A DNA stretch of 64,000 nucleotides from Cellulophaga sp. Hel_I_12. GTDB taxonomy: Bacteria > Bacteroidota > Bacteroidia > Flavobacteriales > Flavobacteriaceae. Position numbers and translations under genes: made by a program. Shown here one piece after another: positions 51,279-60,939 of this stretch; the stretch's first letter is position 1, and each line of letters opens with the position of its first letter. The notes under the pieces are model-generated. The model did no database searches, was not told the DNA's origin, and worked only from the letters and a program-made list of their open reading frames with translations. Location of the stretch: the NCBI RefSeq assembly GCF_000799565.1, contig NZ_JUHB01000001.1, forward strand, positions 3,785,501 to 3,849,500. Reading direction: 5' to 3'.

Positions 51279-53318
51279 CTAAACCTCATTATCCGCATCA
51301 TCATTTAGTTTTTCAGCGTCCTCCTCAGACTCTTTAGTAAGGGTATGTTTAAAGATGTTAAGCTTTTTAAGTTTTGCTTTCCACGTAGCTAATTCTTCCT
51401 TGTGGACGTTGATTTTCTTTATCACGTCTTTAACAACAGGGCTATCTTCCGAAGCATTTGAGAAAAATTGTAAATTAGTTTCAAATTGTCGAACTTCATT
51501 TTTACATTCATCTATTTTTCGTCTGATAAACGTACGCTCCCGTTGTAAGGCTAGTTCTGTATCCTCGTTTTGTGATAGTTGTTCTATTTTGTTTCCGTAT
51601 TTTAGTAATTCACCCTCTTTTCGGTCAATATCTAATTTTTTAAATAAAACATCTAAAATTTTATTGAACTTAACATTGATATTTTTTTTATTGAAGGGCA
51701 CTCTTCCGTATGTTTTCCACTCCCCAATAAATCCTTTAATAGCTTCTAGATCTTTGGTTCTTTCTCCAGATAATGTAAAGGCTTGTAAGCGTTCTAAACA
51801 CTTATTTTTTTGCTCAAAGTTTTCCAATTCTTCTTTTTGCGCTTCATTTTTACTTGCATGTAGTTTGTTAAAATAATGATTACAAGCGTCCTTAAACTGT
51901 TTCCAAATTTTATCAGAATATTTTCTAGGTACATGCCCTATCTGTTTCCATTCATTTTGAATTCGCTTCATTTCTGAAGTTACATCTGCTGAATTTTCGC
52001 TATCTTTTAAACGTAAGGCTAAATCTAAAAGTGCTCTTTTTTTATCTAAATTATCCTGTTGCTCTTTCTTTTGGTCTTTATAAAAATTGTTCTTTTTTCT
52101 ATTGAAGGCACGAACACTATTTTTAAAAGTAGCCCACGTTTTTTCATTGACTTTTTGAGGTACTTTACCGGCGCCAAAGAATTCATTTCTTAGGATTTCT
52201 ATTTCTTTTATTTGTTGCTGTAGCCCTTTGTGATTATTGGCTACTTTAGCCGTAATGGCATCTATTGATGCTATAATTTCGGTTTTCTTAACAAGATTTA
52301 CTTCATACGTTTTTTCTATTTCGGCATAATAATCTTGTCTTCTATTGTGTAGGGCTTTTGTGGCATTGCTAAACCGTTCCCAAATTGCTTCGCGGTGTTG
52401 TTTGTCGACAGGGCCTATGTCTTCTTTCCAGATTTTATGTAATGTTTGTAATTCTTGAAAAGCAGTGTTTAAATCTTCTACTTTTTCTAATGCCTCCGCT
52501 CGATCAGCCAGTTTTTCTTTTTCTTCTAAATTTCTTTTAAAATCTAAATCTCGAAGCTCTCTATTTAAATGTAAAAAATCATAAAAAATTTCAATGTGAT
52601 GATGGTATGTGCGCCAAACATCATTATAATTATTTCGGGGGATAGGACCCGCTTGTCGCCAGCTTTCTTGAAGGTCTTTAAAGCTTTTGTACGTGGTGTT
52701 TATATCCTCTTCAATAGTAACCAAGCCTTTTAAATCTTCAATAATTTGAAGTCTATTTTCAAGATTATCTTTTAGAGATTTTTCTAAACTTTTATAATAT
52801 TGATTTCTTTTTTCGCGATACTCCGAATAAACCTCGTTGTATTGTCTTTTGGTCACCGAATTATACTTAAAGTCTATTTCTTGACCTCCATTTTCTATAA
52901 ACTCTTCTTTTTTCTGGTCTATAAACTCTTGAAACTTTAAATCAAATTCATATTTAATGCCATCTACATGCTTTTTTATGGCCTGTACTTTTTCATTTTT
53001 GACCAATCGTTGCAATTCTCCCACTAAATTTTCCATAGATAGGGCATGGTAATCTAATACAGGAATCACATGACGTTGATGGTTATCCGTGTCTTCAGCA
53101 TCCTCTGCATTAGAATCATCTATTTCATTTAGTAGTTCGTCATTGGGTTTCTTGTCTACTTCTGGTTTATTTTCTGCTGTTTTTTCCTCGTTAACAGTTT
53201 CGTTGCCAGTAGCTTCTGTCTTGTCTATTTCTGACTCTTCTCTACTATCTCCTTTTGATGTTATAGTTTGGTCATTACTACCGTTATTCTGTAGTGTATC
53301 ATCTTTCTCGTCCAACAT
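51279..53318 (-). CDS. DUF349 repeat protein
   Basis: This is a 679-residue cytoplasmic protein. The first ~85 residues are disordered and acidic (rich in E, D, N, T). Then come about five copies of the DUF349 helical repeat, marked by W-motifs such as LQESWRQAGPIPRNNYNDVW, HKIWKEDIGPVDKQHREAIW and QNEWKQIGHVPRKYSDKIWK. It ends in a coiled coil and a second acidic tail. DUF349 proteins are conserved in Bacteroidota without a fixed biochemical role. It is separated from aroE by about 190 bp. Confidence 0.92.
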   Translation of the reverse strand: MLDEKDDTLQNNGSNDQTITSKGDSREESEIDKTEATGNETVNEEKTAENKPEVDKKPNDELLNEIDDSNAEDAEDTDNHQRHVIPVLDYHALSMENLVGELQRLVKNEKVQAIKKHVDGIKYEFDLKFQEFIDQKKEEFIENGGQEIDFKYNSVTKRQYNEVYSEYREKRNQYYKSLEKSLKDNLENRLQIIEDLKGLVTIEEDINTTYKSFKDLQESWRQAGPIPRNNYNDVWRTYHHHIEIFYDFLHLNRELRDLDFKRNLEEKEKLADRAEALEKVEDLNTAFQELQTLHKIWKEDIGPVDKQHREAIWERFSNATKALHNRRQDYYAEIEKTYEVNLVKKTEIIASIDAITAKVANNHKGLQQQIKEIEILRNEFFGAGKVPQKVNEKTWATFKNSVRAFNRKKNNFYKDQKKEQQDNLDKKRALLDLALRLKDSENSADVTSEMKRIQNEWKQIGHVPRKYSDKIWKQFKDACNHYFNKLHASKNEAQKEELENFEQKNKCLERLQAFTLSGERTKDLEAIKGFIGEWKTYGRVPFNKKNINVKFNKILDVLFKKLDIDRKEGELLKYGNKIEQLSQNEDTELALQRERTFIRRKIDECKNEVRQFETNLQFFSNASEDSPVVKDVIKKINVHKEELATWKAKLKKLNIFKHTLTKESEEDAEKLNDDADNEV

Positions 53319-53512
53319 TTTGTACGTATTCGGCTGTTAGCCTATTTCTAGGGTAAGATAGTAACAAGCTTGTGAACTTCAAAAAAATAAAGCAAACTTC
53401 TTTAAAAAAAGAAAAAAACTAAAAAATGAAATATAAAATACACTAGCATTTCAAGGCAAAAAAAAGTTGTTTTTAGTTTTAGGGAGCGGGGAAGTGTTTC
53501 GTAAAATTAAAA

Positions 53513-54262
53513 TTAACTATGCCAGATTTCCCAAGCTTTTTCGGCTTGTAAGGCTAACATTTTTTCTCCGTTTTTTATTTGTGCTCCTTGTGCTTCTCCT
53601 GCTGACAAAAAAGCTGTTTTTACGGGATTGTAAATTAAATCAAAAAGAATGTGTTTGTCAGTGATAAAGCCGTACGGAATGTCTGGTTTATGATCAATAT
53701 TTGGAAAAGTACCTAATGGGGTACAGTTTACAATTACGGTATATTTGGCTAAAACTTCTTGAGTTAAATCAGTGTAGGTCAAATGATCTTTATGAGCACT
53801 TCTAGATACATAGGAATAAAACATGCCTAGGCGTTTAAATACATATGCCACTGCTTTGGACGCTCCACCTGTACCTAAAATTAAGGCATGGGTATGGTGT
53901 TTTTTTAAAATAGGTTCAATGGCTTTTTGAAATCCATAATAATCTGTATTATAGCCTTTTAATCCTGTGGAAGTAATTTTTATAGTATTCACTGCGCCGA
54001 TTTCCTGAGCCGTAATGTCTAAGGCCGATAGCAATGAAATCACTGCTACCTTGTAAGGGATGGTCACATTAAAACCTTGGATGTTTTGGTTGTTTTTTAA
54101 AAGGGCTGTCAGCTCGTTAATATCTTGAAAATCAAAATTCTCGTAGCTGTGGTTTTCTAGTTTTAAATCTTTGAATTTTTGAGTAAAGTGCGCTCGCGAA
54201 AATGAGTATTCAATATTTTTTCCAATTAATCCGTAGCGAATGTTATTTTTTTCTTTTTCCAT
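53513..54262 (-). CDS. aroE: Shikimate dehydrogenase
   Basis: This 249-residue NADP-dependent enzyme reduces 3-dehydroshikimate to shikimate, in aromatic amino-acid synthesis. The substrate-binding start is YGLIGKNIEYSFSRAHFTQKF, followed by VTIPYKVAVISLL with the catalytic lysine, and NTDYYGF. The NADP-binding motif is LILGTGGASKAVAYVF. It is slightly shorter than the E. coli enzyme (272 aa). Its start overlaps the 3' end of the upstream DUF368 gene by 20 bp, so they are in one operon. Confidence 0.93.
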   Translation of the reverse strand: MEKEKNNIRYGLIGKNIEYSFSRAHFTQKFKDLKLENHSYENFDFQDINELTALLKNNQNIQGFNVTIPYKVAVISLLSALDITAQEIGAVNTIKITSTGLKGYNTDYYGFQKAIEPILKKHHTHALILGTGGASKAVAYVFKRLGMFYSYVSRSAHKDHLTYTDLTQEVLAKYTVIVNCTPLGTFPNIDHKPDIPYGFITDKHILFDLIYNPVKTAFLSAGEAQGAQIKNGEKMLALQAEKAWEIWHS

Positions 54263-55253
54263 ACCAATCTAAACCTAAAAGAATACCAACTCCAAAAATA
54301 ATAAAGAAAAATGCCCACCATGTTTCTAAACTTGAAAAATTTGGAAAGTAACGTTCGTAATTAACAATAATTGGGTTCTGACTTGAGTCTAAGATTAACC
54401 TTCCATTTTCTCCTGTTTTGAAAATGGTTTTTTTCCACGGCCATACCACGCCCAACGACCCTGTAATAAAACCAATAATTAGGGCATTAGTAACGTGCTT
54501 AAAGTGTTTTAATAAATACGATAATACGTGTGACAACGTGACCAAACCAACTGCTGATCCTGAGGTAAATACGGCTAAAATGGTTAAGGTGTTTACTCTT
54601 TTTTCGTTTTTTATAAAGCTAAAATCGCCCGTAATCACTTCCGCAAAAGTATCATACAACGCATTTACTGAATCCACCAAAAGCAATACATAATTGCCTA
54701 GAAGAATCAGTATAAACGAACCAGAAAGTCCAGGTAAAGTCATGCCAGAAACGCTAATGATACCACAAAAAAAGATAAAAATTAAATTGGTATTTTCTTT
54801 TGCAGGATTTAAAAAGCTAATCGCAATTCCCAATACTAAACCAATAAAACCGGCGGTATATGTTTTTTTATTCCAGTGATTAAAATCTTTTGAAATGTAA
54901 TAGATAGAGCCTAAAATCATTCCGAAAAATGCCGACCAAACAAAAAGTTCTTTTTGCACTAGAAAGTAATCTAATATTTTAGAGATGCTAAAATAACTCA
55001 CAAGCATGCCGAAAATTAAAAGACTTAAAAATTGTAGATTTGTATAGCGGTAAAAACTTTTAAAACGACCATTAAAGAAAAGTTTAAAAGCTTTGCTGTT
55101 TACTTTTTGTAGGGAATAAATAAATTCTTCGTAGAAACCAGCCACATAGGCAACAATACCGCCAGAAACCCCAGGTACTTTATTCGCAGCACCCATGAAC
55201 AAGCCTTTGATAACAAGCCAAAACTTATCTGAGGATGTTCGAGTTTCGTACAT
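54243..55253 (-). CDS. DUF368 (PopT-like) undecaprenyl phosphate translocase, paralogue 1
   Basis: This is a 336-residue membrane protein of the DUF368 family. The N-terminal motif reads IKGLFMGAANKVPGVSGGIVAYVAGFYEEFI. A second, inverted half motif at ~165-190 reads SVSGMTLPGLSGSFILILLGNY. About eight to ten helices are predicted. Characterised members (PopT) recycle undecaprenyl phosphate across the inner membrane for cell-wall and O-antigen synthesis. It is adjacent to a second DUF368 gene (12 bp gap) and overlaps aroE. ANKVPGVSGG here replaces the usual ADVVPGVSGG. Confidence 0.9.
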   Translation of the reverse strand: MYETRTSSDKFWLVIKGLFMGAANKVPGVSGGIVAYVAGFYEEFIYSLQKVNSKAFKLFFNGRFKSFYRYTNLQFLSLLIFGMLVSYFSISKILDYFLVQKELFVWSAFFGMILGSIYYISKDFNHWNKKTYTAGFIGLVLGIAISFLNPAKENTNLIFIFFCGIISVSGMTLPGLSGSFILILLGNYVLLLVDSVNALYDTFAEVITGDFSFIKNEKRVNTLTILAVFTSGSAVGLVTLSHVLSYLLKHFKHVTNALIIGFITGSLGVVWPWKKTIFKTGENGRLILDSSQNPIIVNYERYFPNFSSLETWWAFFFIIFGVGILLGLDWYGKRKK

Positions 55254-55265
55254 AAAAAGTTGTGC

Positions 55266-56183
55266 TTATTTTTTCGAAGCAGATTTTTCTAGGATAAAAA
55301 TAAGGGAAAAACCCACTAAAGCCAGCAATATGGCAAATAATAATTGATTATCGCCCTCGAAAGTGAAAGGAGAAATACTTTGTTCTTTTATCGTAATTAT
55401 TTTATCGCCAAAAATTTTGGTTTCTAACACCTTTTTCCAAGGCCATATTTTGGGTAAAGAACCTAAAATAAAACCAGTGAGCACGGCTAAGGTGATGTTT
55501 TTGTAGCTGTTAAATAGCCATTTTAAAACTTTAGCAAAACTCAACAGGCCAAAAATAGCGCCAAAACCTACAGTGACAACTATTTTTAAATCTCTTTCAT
55601 GAACAGCTTCAAGAATTACCTTATAAGAACCTAAAAGCACTAAAATAAAAGCACCTGATATGCCTGGTAAAATCATAGCGCATATGGCTAGCGCCCCAGA
55701 AAAGAATAAAAACGGTAAACTTTCAGTATTCTCAGCAGGCGGTAATGTAGTGATGTAGTACGCCAATACCGCCCCTATAGCAAAAAATAGCACTGCCGCT
55801 AGATTCCATTTTTCTATAGATTTCCCTACAAAAAAAATGCTGGCAAGGACCAAGCCGAAAAAAAACGACCATAAAAGAATAGGTTGGTGTATTAGTAACC
55901 AACTAATACCTTTGGCTAAAGAAAGTACACTTATGGCGATGCCCGTAAAAAGAGCCAGTAAAAATGGACCATTTAATTGTGTCCAAAAAGCTTTAAAACC
56001 ATCCCTTTTTAAGGTTTTGAAAAGCGATACATTAATATTGTTGATAGAGGTGATCAACTCTTCATAAATTCCTGATATAAAAGCTATGGTACCACCTGAA
56101 ACACCAGGAACTACATCTGCTGCTCCCATGGCTAGGCCTTTCAAAGTAATAAAAAAATACTGTAGTAAGTTTCTGTTTCTCAT
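55266..56183 (-). CDS. DUF368 (PopT-like) undecaprenyl phosphate translocase, paralogue 2
   Basis: This is a 305-residue membrane protein with the canonical DUF368 motif LKGLAMGAADVVPGVSGGTIAFISGIYEELI and the second half motif AICAMILPGISGAFILVLLGSYK. It keeps the conserved aspartate (AADVVPG) that the downstream paralogue has replaced (AANKVPG). The two are consecutive in one operon and clearly homologous along their length. Undecaprenyl phosphate translocation is inferred from PopT. The duplicate may have a different substrate or form a pair with the first. Confidence 0.9.
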   Translation of the reverse strand: MRNRNLLQYFFITLKGLAMGAADVVPGVSGGTIAFISGIYEELITSINNINVSLFKTLKRDGFKAFWTQLNGPFLLALFTGIAISVLSLAKGISWLLIHQPILLWSFFFGLVLASIFFVGKSIEKWNLAAVLFFAIGAVLAYYITTLPPAENTESLPFLFFSGALAICAMILPGISGAFILVLLGSYKVILEAVHERDLKIVVTVGFGAIFGLLSFAKVLKWLFNSYKNITLAVLTGFILGSLPKIWPWKKVLETKIFGDKIITIKEQSISPFTFEGDNQLLFAILLALVGFSLIFILEKSASKK

Positions 56184-56327
56184 TCCAATAAAAATTCACT
56201 GATCTATTTAGGTACTTTTTGTTCCCGTATATTATTTTATACCTTCAAAATTGGACCATTCAAGAAACAAACCTAATTGGGGTTTTTTCATAGAAAATAG
56301 CGAAAGTAGTGGACAAAAATACTTTTT

Positions 56328-57728
56328 TTATTTGGAAGTCTTTTTATATTCTTTTAGGATCATCTTCACCCAATCTGTTTCACAAAACTTAGGGTAATTT
56401 ATTTGAAAATCAGGAAGACCATCGGCATCTAAAATAATGGCTTCGGCTAACAAAACCTTGGCTCTTTCGTTATTAAGCACTAAACTGTAAAGACCCGACA
56501 GTTGAAATAAAATAGAAGCTTCTTCAGGATGAAACTCCCTTCCTTGCTTTAAAATTTCGATAGCGGCACTGTATTCTTTGTTTTTTACCACTACGGCCGC
56601 CCAATGCAACCAAGTGTCTAAGTCATAATCACCAAAATCAATGGCTTGCTTATACGCATAATCAGCTTCATCATACTTTTTTAAAGCATTTTTTATTTTA
56701 CCGCATTTTTTCCAATAGCGTGGATTTTCGGCATCAATGTTTAAGGCCTTATTAATATAATACCCAGCTTTTTGGTAATTATTTAAGCGGAAATAAAAAT
56801 CAGTAATGGCCAACCAACCCTTGTCTAATAGGGGGTCTTCATGGACTGTTTGGTAATAGTGGTATTTTGCCATTTCGATATTCCCTAATTTCTCATGGCA
56901 TTTGCCTATTCTTAAATAGGCATGTGATGTAGGATCCTCGATACTTATGGTAGTTTCGTAATTTTCAATAGCTTCATTGTACTTACCCAATTTTTCAAGT
57001 ACTTTTCCTTTTTCAAAATAGGCGCCTAAAAAAGTATCATCAGATATAATTGCGAAATCATAAGCGGTTAGCGCTTTTTTGTACTTCTTTTTGGAAAAAT
57101 ACTGTTTTCCAAGTTGGTGCCAAGCAACTTCACTGTAAGGATTCTTTTCTAAATAATCATTCAGGTAACTTATGGCACCATCAAAATCTTCTAAAAACTC
57201 AAAGCAATAAATCACATTGTAAAGTGAGGAATAATCCTCCTCATCAAAATCTACACATTTCATGAAGCTCTTCTTAGCCATTTCAAAATCATCCATAAAT
57301 AAATACTCCATACCCAGGAGAGCATAAATATCAAAGGTGTCATCTGTAAGTTCTAATGCACGTTCTAACAATTTAACGGCTTCGGGATGGTTGTTCTTTT
57401 TTGAGTGGATATTAGCTCTTTGAATGTAAATTTCTTCGTTAGAATGTGCTATAATTTGAAGTTCGTCTAACAAGTTTTGTGCCGCTTCAAGCTTATCTTC
57501 AAACACCAAAACCTCGACATGCAACAATTTAAGTTCTATAGAATTAGGATGTTGTTGTAGTCCAATTTTTATTGCTTTTTTAGCCAAAGAAATTTTTCCA
57601 TTATTTAAATAATGGTGTATAATGTCTTCAAAATCTTCTGAATCAAAGAAATAGACATCATCTGTCTTTAACATGGATTCAAACTTGGTTATGGGTTGGC
57701 TAGGTCTTTCCTCTGCATCTAATGCCAT
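56328..57728 (-). CDS. Tetratricopeptide repeat protein
   Basis: This is a 466-residue protein without a signal peptide. At least ten TPR units cover ~55-450; examples are PEAVKLLERALELTDDTFDIYALLG, KKALTAYDFAIISDDTFLGAYFEKG and EKLGNIEMAKYHYYQTVHED. It is likely a cytoplasmic scaffold for protein-protein contacts. It sits between the aminotransferase gene and the DUF368 genes on the same strand, a conserved flavobacterial arrangement. No enzymatic domain is seen. Confidence 0.9.
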   Translation of the reverse strand: MALDAEERPSQPITKFESMLKTDDVYFFDSEDFEDIIHHYLNNGKISLAKKAIKIGLQQHPNSIELKLLHVEVLVFEDKLEAAQNLLDELQIIAHSNEEIYIQRANIHSKKNNHPEAVKLLERALELTDDTFDIYALLGMEYLFMDDFEMAKKSFMKCVDFDEEDYSSLYNVIYCFEFLEDFDGAISYLNDYLEKNPYSEVAWHQLGKQYFSKKKYKKALTAYDFAIISDDTFLGAYFEKGKVLEKLGKYNEAIENYETTISIEDPTSHAYLRIGKCHEKLGNIEMAKYHYYQTVHEDPLLDKGWLAITDFYFRLNNYQKAGYYINKALNIDAENPRYWKKCGKIKNALKKYDEADYAYKQAIDFGDYDLDTWLHWAAVVVKNKEYSAAIEILKQGREFHPEEASILFQLSGLYSLVLNNERAKVLLAEAIILDADGLPDFQINYPKFCETDWVKMILKEYKKTSK

Positions 57729-57809
57729 TGGCCTTTATTTTTCAATTATTTTAAAAGTAAGATTTTGAGGTGGTCTATTACCTCCGTGTGTAGCTATATT
57801 ATTAACAAA

Positions 57810-59003
57810 TTAGTTAACAAGTTCTGAGGTGTGGTGATTTAAAATACTGATGATTTGCTCACAGCCTACTTTAATCTCTTCATTAGAAATGGTTAATGGC
57901 GGAGAAATGCGCACAGCTCTAGGTTCAAAAAGCAGCCAAAAAAGAATTAAATTTTGCTTTGCAGCGGTTAAAACCAAAAAGTCTGCCATCTCGCTACGAT
58001 CCATTATTAAAGCTAACATGAGACCTTTACCTCGTATTTCTTGAATGAATTTATGTTTTAAATACCTTCTAAAGAGCGCTTCCTTTTGTAAAGTTTGAGC
58101 CATTAAGGTAGTTTCTGTAATTTCTTTTAAGGTTGCCAAACTTGCTGCGGCAATTACAGGATGGCCACCAAAGGTCGTAATATGACCTAATTTAGGACTG
58201 TCTTGCAAGGTTTGCATTAAGCTTTGTGAGGCCACAAATGCCCCTGCAGGTAAACCACCTGCCATTCCTTTTCCAATCACTAAAATATCAGGAATACAAT
58301 TATAATGTTCAAAAGCAAACAGCTTTCCTGTGCGTCCAAATCCAGGTTGAATTTCATCTAAAATTAATAAGGCACCAACTTCGGTACAACGTTTTCTAAT
58401 TTTCGAGAGGTAGCCATTTTCAGGTTCAATAAACCCAGCGCCGCCTTGTATTGTTTCTAAAAGTACACCAGCGGTTTTATCTGTAATTTTTTGGATGTCT
58501 TCTTCCTTGTTAAAAGTAATGAAGCGTACATCCGGAATTAAAGGTCTAAATACGGCTTTTCGCTCCTCAAATCCCATGACACTTAAGCTGCCCATAGTAT
58601 TGCCGTGATAGGCATGGTTCGCAGCAATTAATTCGGTTCTTCCTGTAGCTCTACGTGCCAATTTTAATGCCCCTTCAATGGCTTCTGTTCCTGAATTAAC
58701 TAAATAGGTGGTCTGTAGGCTTTCGGGTAGGTGTGAGGCTAATAGTTTGGTATAAGCAACTGCTGGCTTTTGAATATATTCCCCATAAACCATGACATGG
58801 GCATACTGATCTAGCTGATCTTTAATGGCTTGAGTGACTTTTGGGTGGCAATGTCCCAAACTACAAGCCGATACGCCTGCCACAAAATCTAAATGGGCAT
58901 TACCGTGAGTATCATAAATATAAGAGCCTTTAGCATGCGAAATTTCCAGTGCTAAAGGGTGCGGTGTGGTTTGAGCTTGGTGTTTATAAAAGTCGGTTTT
59001 CAT
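57810..59003 (-). CDS. Class III PLP-dependent aminotransferase
   Basis: This is a 397-residue aminotransferase of the ArgD/OAT fold. It has LVNSGTEAIEGALKLARR, ANHAYHGNTMGS, ILDEIQPGFGRTGKLFAFEHY, and VIGKGMAGGLPAGAFVAS with the PLP lysine. The substrate cannot be determined. Annotation as an aspartate-aminotransferase-family (class III) protein is the safest, and arg genes are not nearby. It is 1 bp downstream of the OstA-like gene's stop codon, hence the same operon. A second class III enzyme (RocD) lies at 8214-9500. Confidence 0.88.
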   Translation of the reverse strand: MKTDFYKHQAQTTPHPLALEISHAKGSYIYDTHGNAHLDFVAGVSACSLGHCHPKVTQAIKDQLDQYAHVMVYGEYIQKPAVAYTKLLASHLPESLQTTYLVNSGTEAIEGALKLARRATGRTELIAANHAYHGNTMGSLSVMGFEERKAVFRPLIPDVRFITFNKEEDIQKITDKTAGVLLETIQGGAGFIEPENGYLSKIRKRCTEVGALLILDEIQPGFGRTGKLFAFEHYNCIPDILVIGKGMAGGLPAGAFVASQSLMQTLQDSPKLGHITTFGGHPVIAAASLATLKEITETTLMAQTLQKEALFRRYLKHKFIQEIRGKGLMLALIMDRSEMADFLVLTAAKQNLILFWLLFEPRAVRISPPLTISNEEIKVGCEQIISILNHHTSELVN

Positions 59004-59004
59004 A

Positions 59005-60801
59005 CTAATTATTCGACTTTTTTAAGATGGTGTTCGATATATCTTCCTTAAGTTCTGGTTCTTTGGGAGCCGTTACTTTGGGTTTAGCAGCGCCTTTTTT
59101 GGGCGCTAAATTTTGTGTTTTCTGGTTAATGGGATCAGAAATATTTTTGCTTCGTTCTGCTTCTTCGGCATCGATATCTATGGGGTTTTCTATACCGCGA
59201 ATAACCACTAAGGTTAAATTGTTATCATCCTCGTCAAAAATAGCATCCTTAGTTAAAATTCGTTCATCGCCACGCCAAACCATACCTTTTAAAATTCTAA
59301 ATTCTTCTTCTAAATTCGTTTCGGTGAAAATAGTGCCGTCTGGTTCAACAAAAAAAGTTAAATCTTCTACATCATTATTTGCAAAGGTAATATTGATTTT
59401 ACTGCACAGGGTTTTATTGATACCGATGAGTTCTTGATCGTCGTTATACATCCAATAAACCACTTCGGTGTTGCTAATTAAATCTACCTCTTTGAGCTCA
59501 TTCTCGAAAAATTTTCCGAATAAATTAATGCCTTTTGCTTGGTTATACCCTGTTTTTCCGACGGTATCTAACGAAACGATAAAGGCGTTTTGTAACACTT
59601 TAAGGGAATCTAATTTTTCTGTTTCTACATTTGATAATAAATGAATAGTATCACCAGTCATCTGGTTTTCACCATTCCAAATTATAGGATAAAACTTCGG
59701 CCAGTCTTTTTCTTTTGCCACGACAGGAATTTTTTTTCCAATCAATTTTGTTAATCCTGTAGCTTGATCTATATGTATAGAGTCTGCCTTACCGCTTAAA
59801 TCTGTTTTAAAAAATTTTGCATTTCTAAAGGCTCTTACAATTCTTTTGTCAGGAACACCGGTAATCATTAAGGTGTCACCATGCATATAGAGCGAATCTT
59901 TTTCTACTAAACTCACAGCAACTGCTCTTCTGGTGGCAAAAACCGAATCTTGTGCTTTAAAAACTTCTGCGTAATGGGCTCTTAAAATACCTTTATTAAT
60001 GGTATCCGTGATTTTGATATTGTTGGTGGCAGAAGCAAATTCATTTGCTTTATTGAAATACACGCTATCACCAACAATTATTCGGTTATTGTAGTCAATT
60101 CTAGTGTTCTTAATGCCATAGCCACTTTCTACTTTAGTGTCATAAAAGCCTCTTTCGCAGTAAATTTTATAGGTTTCACCGGTTATAGTAGATGGCCCGT
60201 ACATGTAGGCATTTTTAGAATTGGTATAATAATCTAACTGCTTTGAATCTAAAATGTATTCTGGATTATCAATATGGACACTATCTAAAAATTGATATTT
60301 TTTAGTTTCCATATAATAGCGACCAATTTGGCTAGTCAGTGTGTTTACAGAGTCGATAACGGTCCCGAAATCTTTGTAATAGGCTTCTTGGTTTTCACGG
60401 TCAAAACGCAAGGTATCGGTTTCTAGACGCATACCTGGATTTTGTTCTAAGATCACACTTTGCCATGCTTTGGCGAGTTTTGTATTCCCGTCGTAATCTA
60501 TTTTGCCACTTGTCATTTGAATCGAATCGCCTTGCTGTAAACGAATGTTTCCTATAGCTTTTAGACGATTCTCCTTTTGATAAAAGATAGCAATATCGCA
60601 CCATAAATCAGCTCCTTGATGCTCAAATTGTACTTGTCTTTCATCCTTGCTGAAAATAGAGGCGCCAGGATATTGAGCTTCATCTTTACTAAACGAACCT
60701 CCGTAAACAATATTTATTTGCTTGCCTTCAGCCGGTTTAACCTGCCCAAAACTAGAAGTAACAATAGCAAGCGTAAGTAAAAAGTAGAGGGTTTTATACA
60801 C
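59005..60801 (-). CDS. OstA-like protein (LptA-type LPS bridge)
   Basis: This is a 598-residue periplasmic protein. After the signal peptide (MYKTLYFLLTLAIVTSSFGQ) an OstA-like domain begins, with the stacked beta-jelly-roll pattern of LptA: ADLWCDIAIFYQKENRLKAIGNIRLQQGDSI, then MTSGKIDYDGNTKLAKAW. The pattern repeats up to ~500. The C terminus is lysine/proline-rich. It likely forms the periplasmic LPS bridge between the LptB-containing ABC complex and LptD. It is longer than E. coli LptA (185 aa), as is usual in Bacteroidota. It is co-transcribed with the aminotransferase gene. Confidence 0.88.
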   Translation of the reverse strand: MYKTLYFLLTLAIVTSSFGQVKPAEGKQINIVYGGSFSKDEAQYPGASIFSKDERQVQFEHQGADLWCDIAIFYQKENRLKAIGNIRLQQGDSIQMTSGKIDYDGNTKLAKAWQSVILEQNPGMRLETDTLRFDRENQEAYYKDFGTVIDSVNTLTSQIGRYYMETKKYQFLDSVHIDNPEYILDSKQLDYYTNSKNAYMYGPSTITGETYKIYCERGFYDTKVESGYGIKNTRIDYNNRIIVGDSVYFNKANEFASATNNIKITDTINKGILRAHYAEVFKAQDSVFATRRAVAVSLVEKDSLYMHGDTLMITGVPDKRIVRAFRNAKFFKTDLSGKADSIHIDQATGLTKLIGKKIPVVAKEKDWPKFYPIIWNGENQMTGDTIHLLSNVETEKLDSLKVLQNAFIVSLDTVGKTGYNQAKGINLFGKFFENELKEVDLISNTEVVYWMYNDDQELIGINKTLCSKINITFANNDVEDLTFFVEPDGTIFTETNLEEEFRILKGMVWRGDERILTKDAIFDEDDNNLTLVVIRGIENPIDIDAEEAERSKNISDPINQKTQNLAPKKGAAKPKVTAPKEPELKEDISNTILKKSNN

Positions 60802-60891
60802 CTATTTTATTTTTGTCCAAAAATAGCGAATTTTCAAGCAGTCAAAAGCAGATTGGGATAATTTTAGTAAATCTGTGCGCCAAATAAAAAG

Positions 60892-60917
60892 AAAGCTACT
60901 CGAGAGTAGCTTTTTAG
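60892..60917. terminator. Terminator of purA
   Basis: AAAGCTACT and AGTAGCTTT form a 9-bp stem around CGAG, flanked by A- and T-tracts. It lies about 25 bp beyond the purA stop codon at 60940. Confidence 0.88.
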
Positions 60918-60939
60918 ATGTAGGTAAATGATTCTTAAT

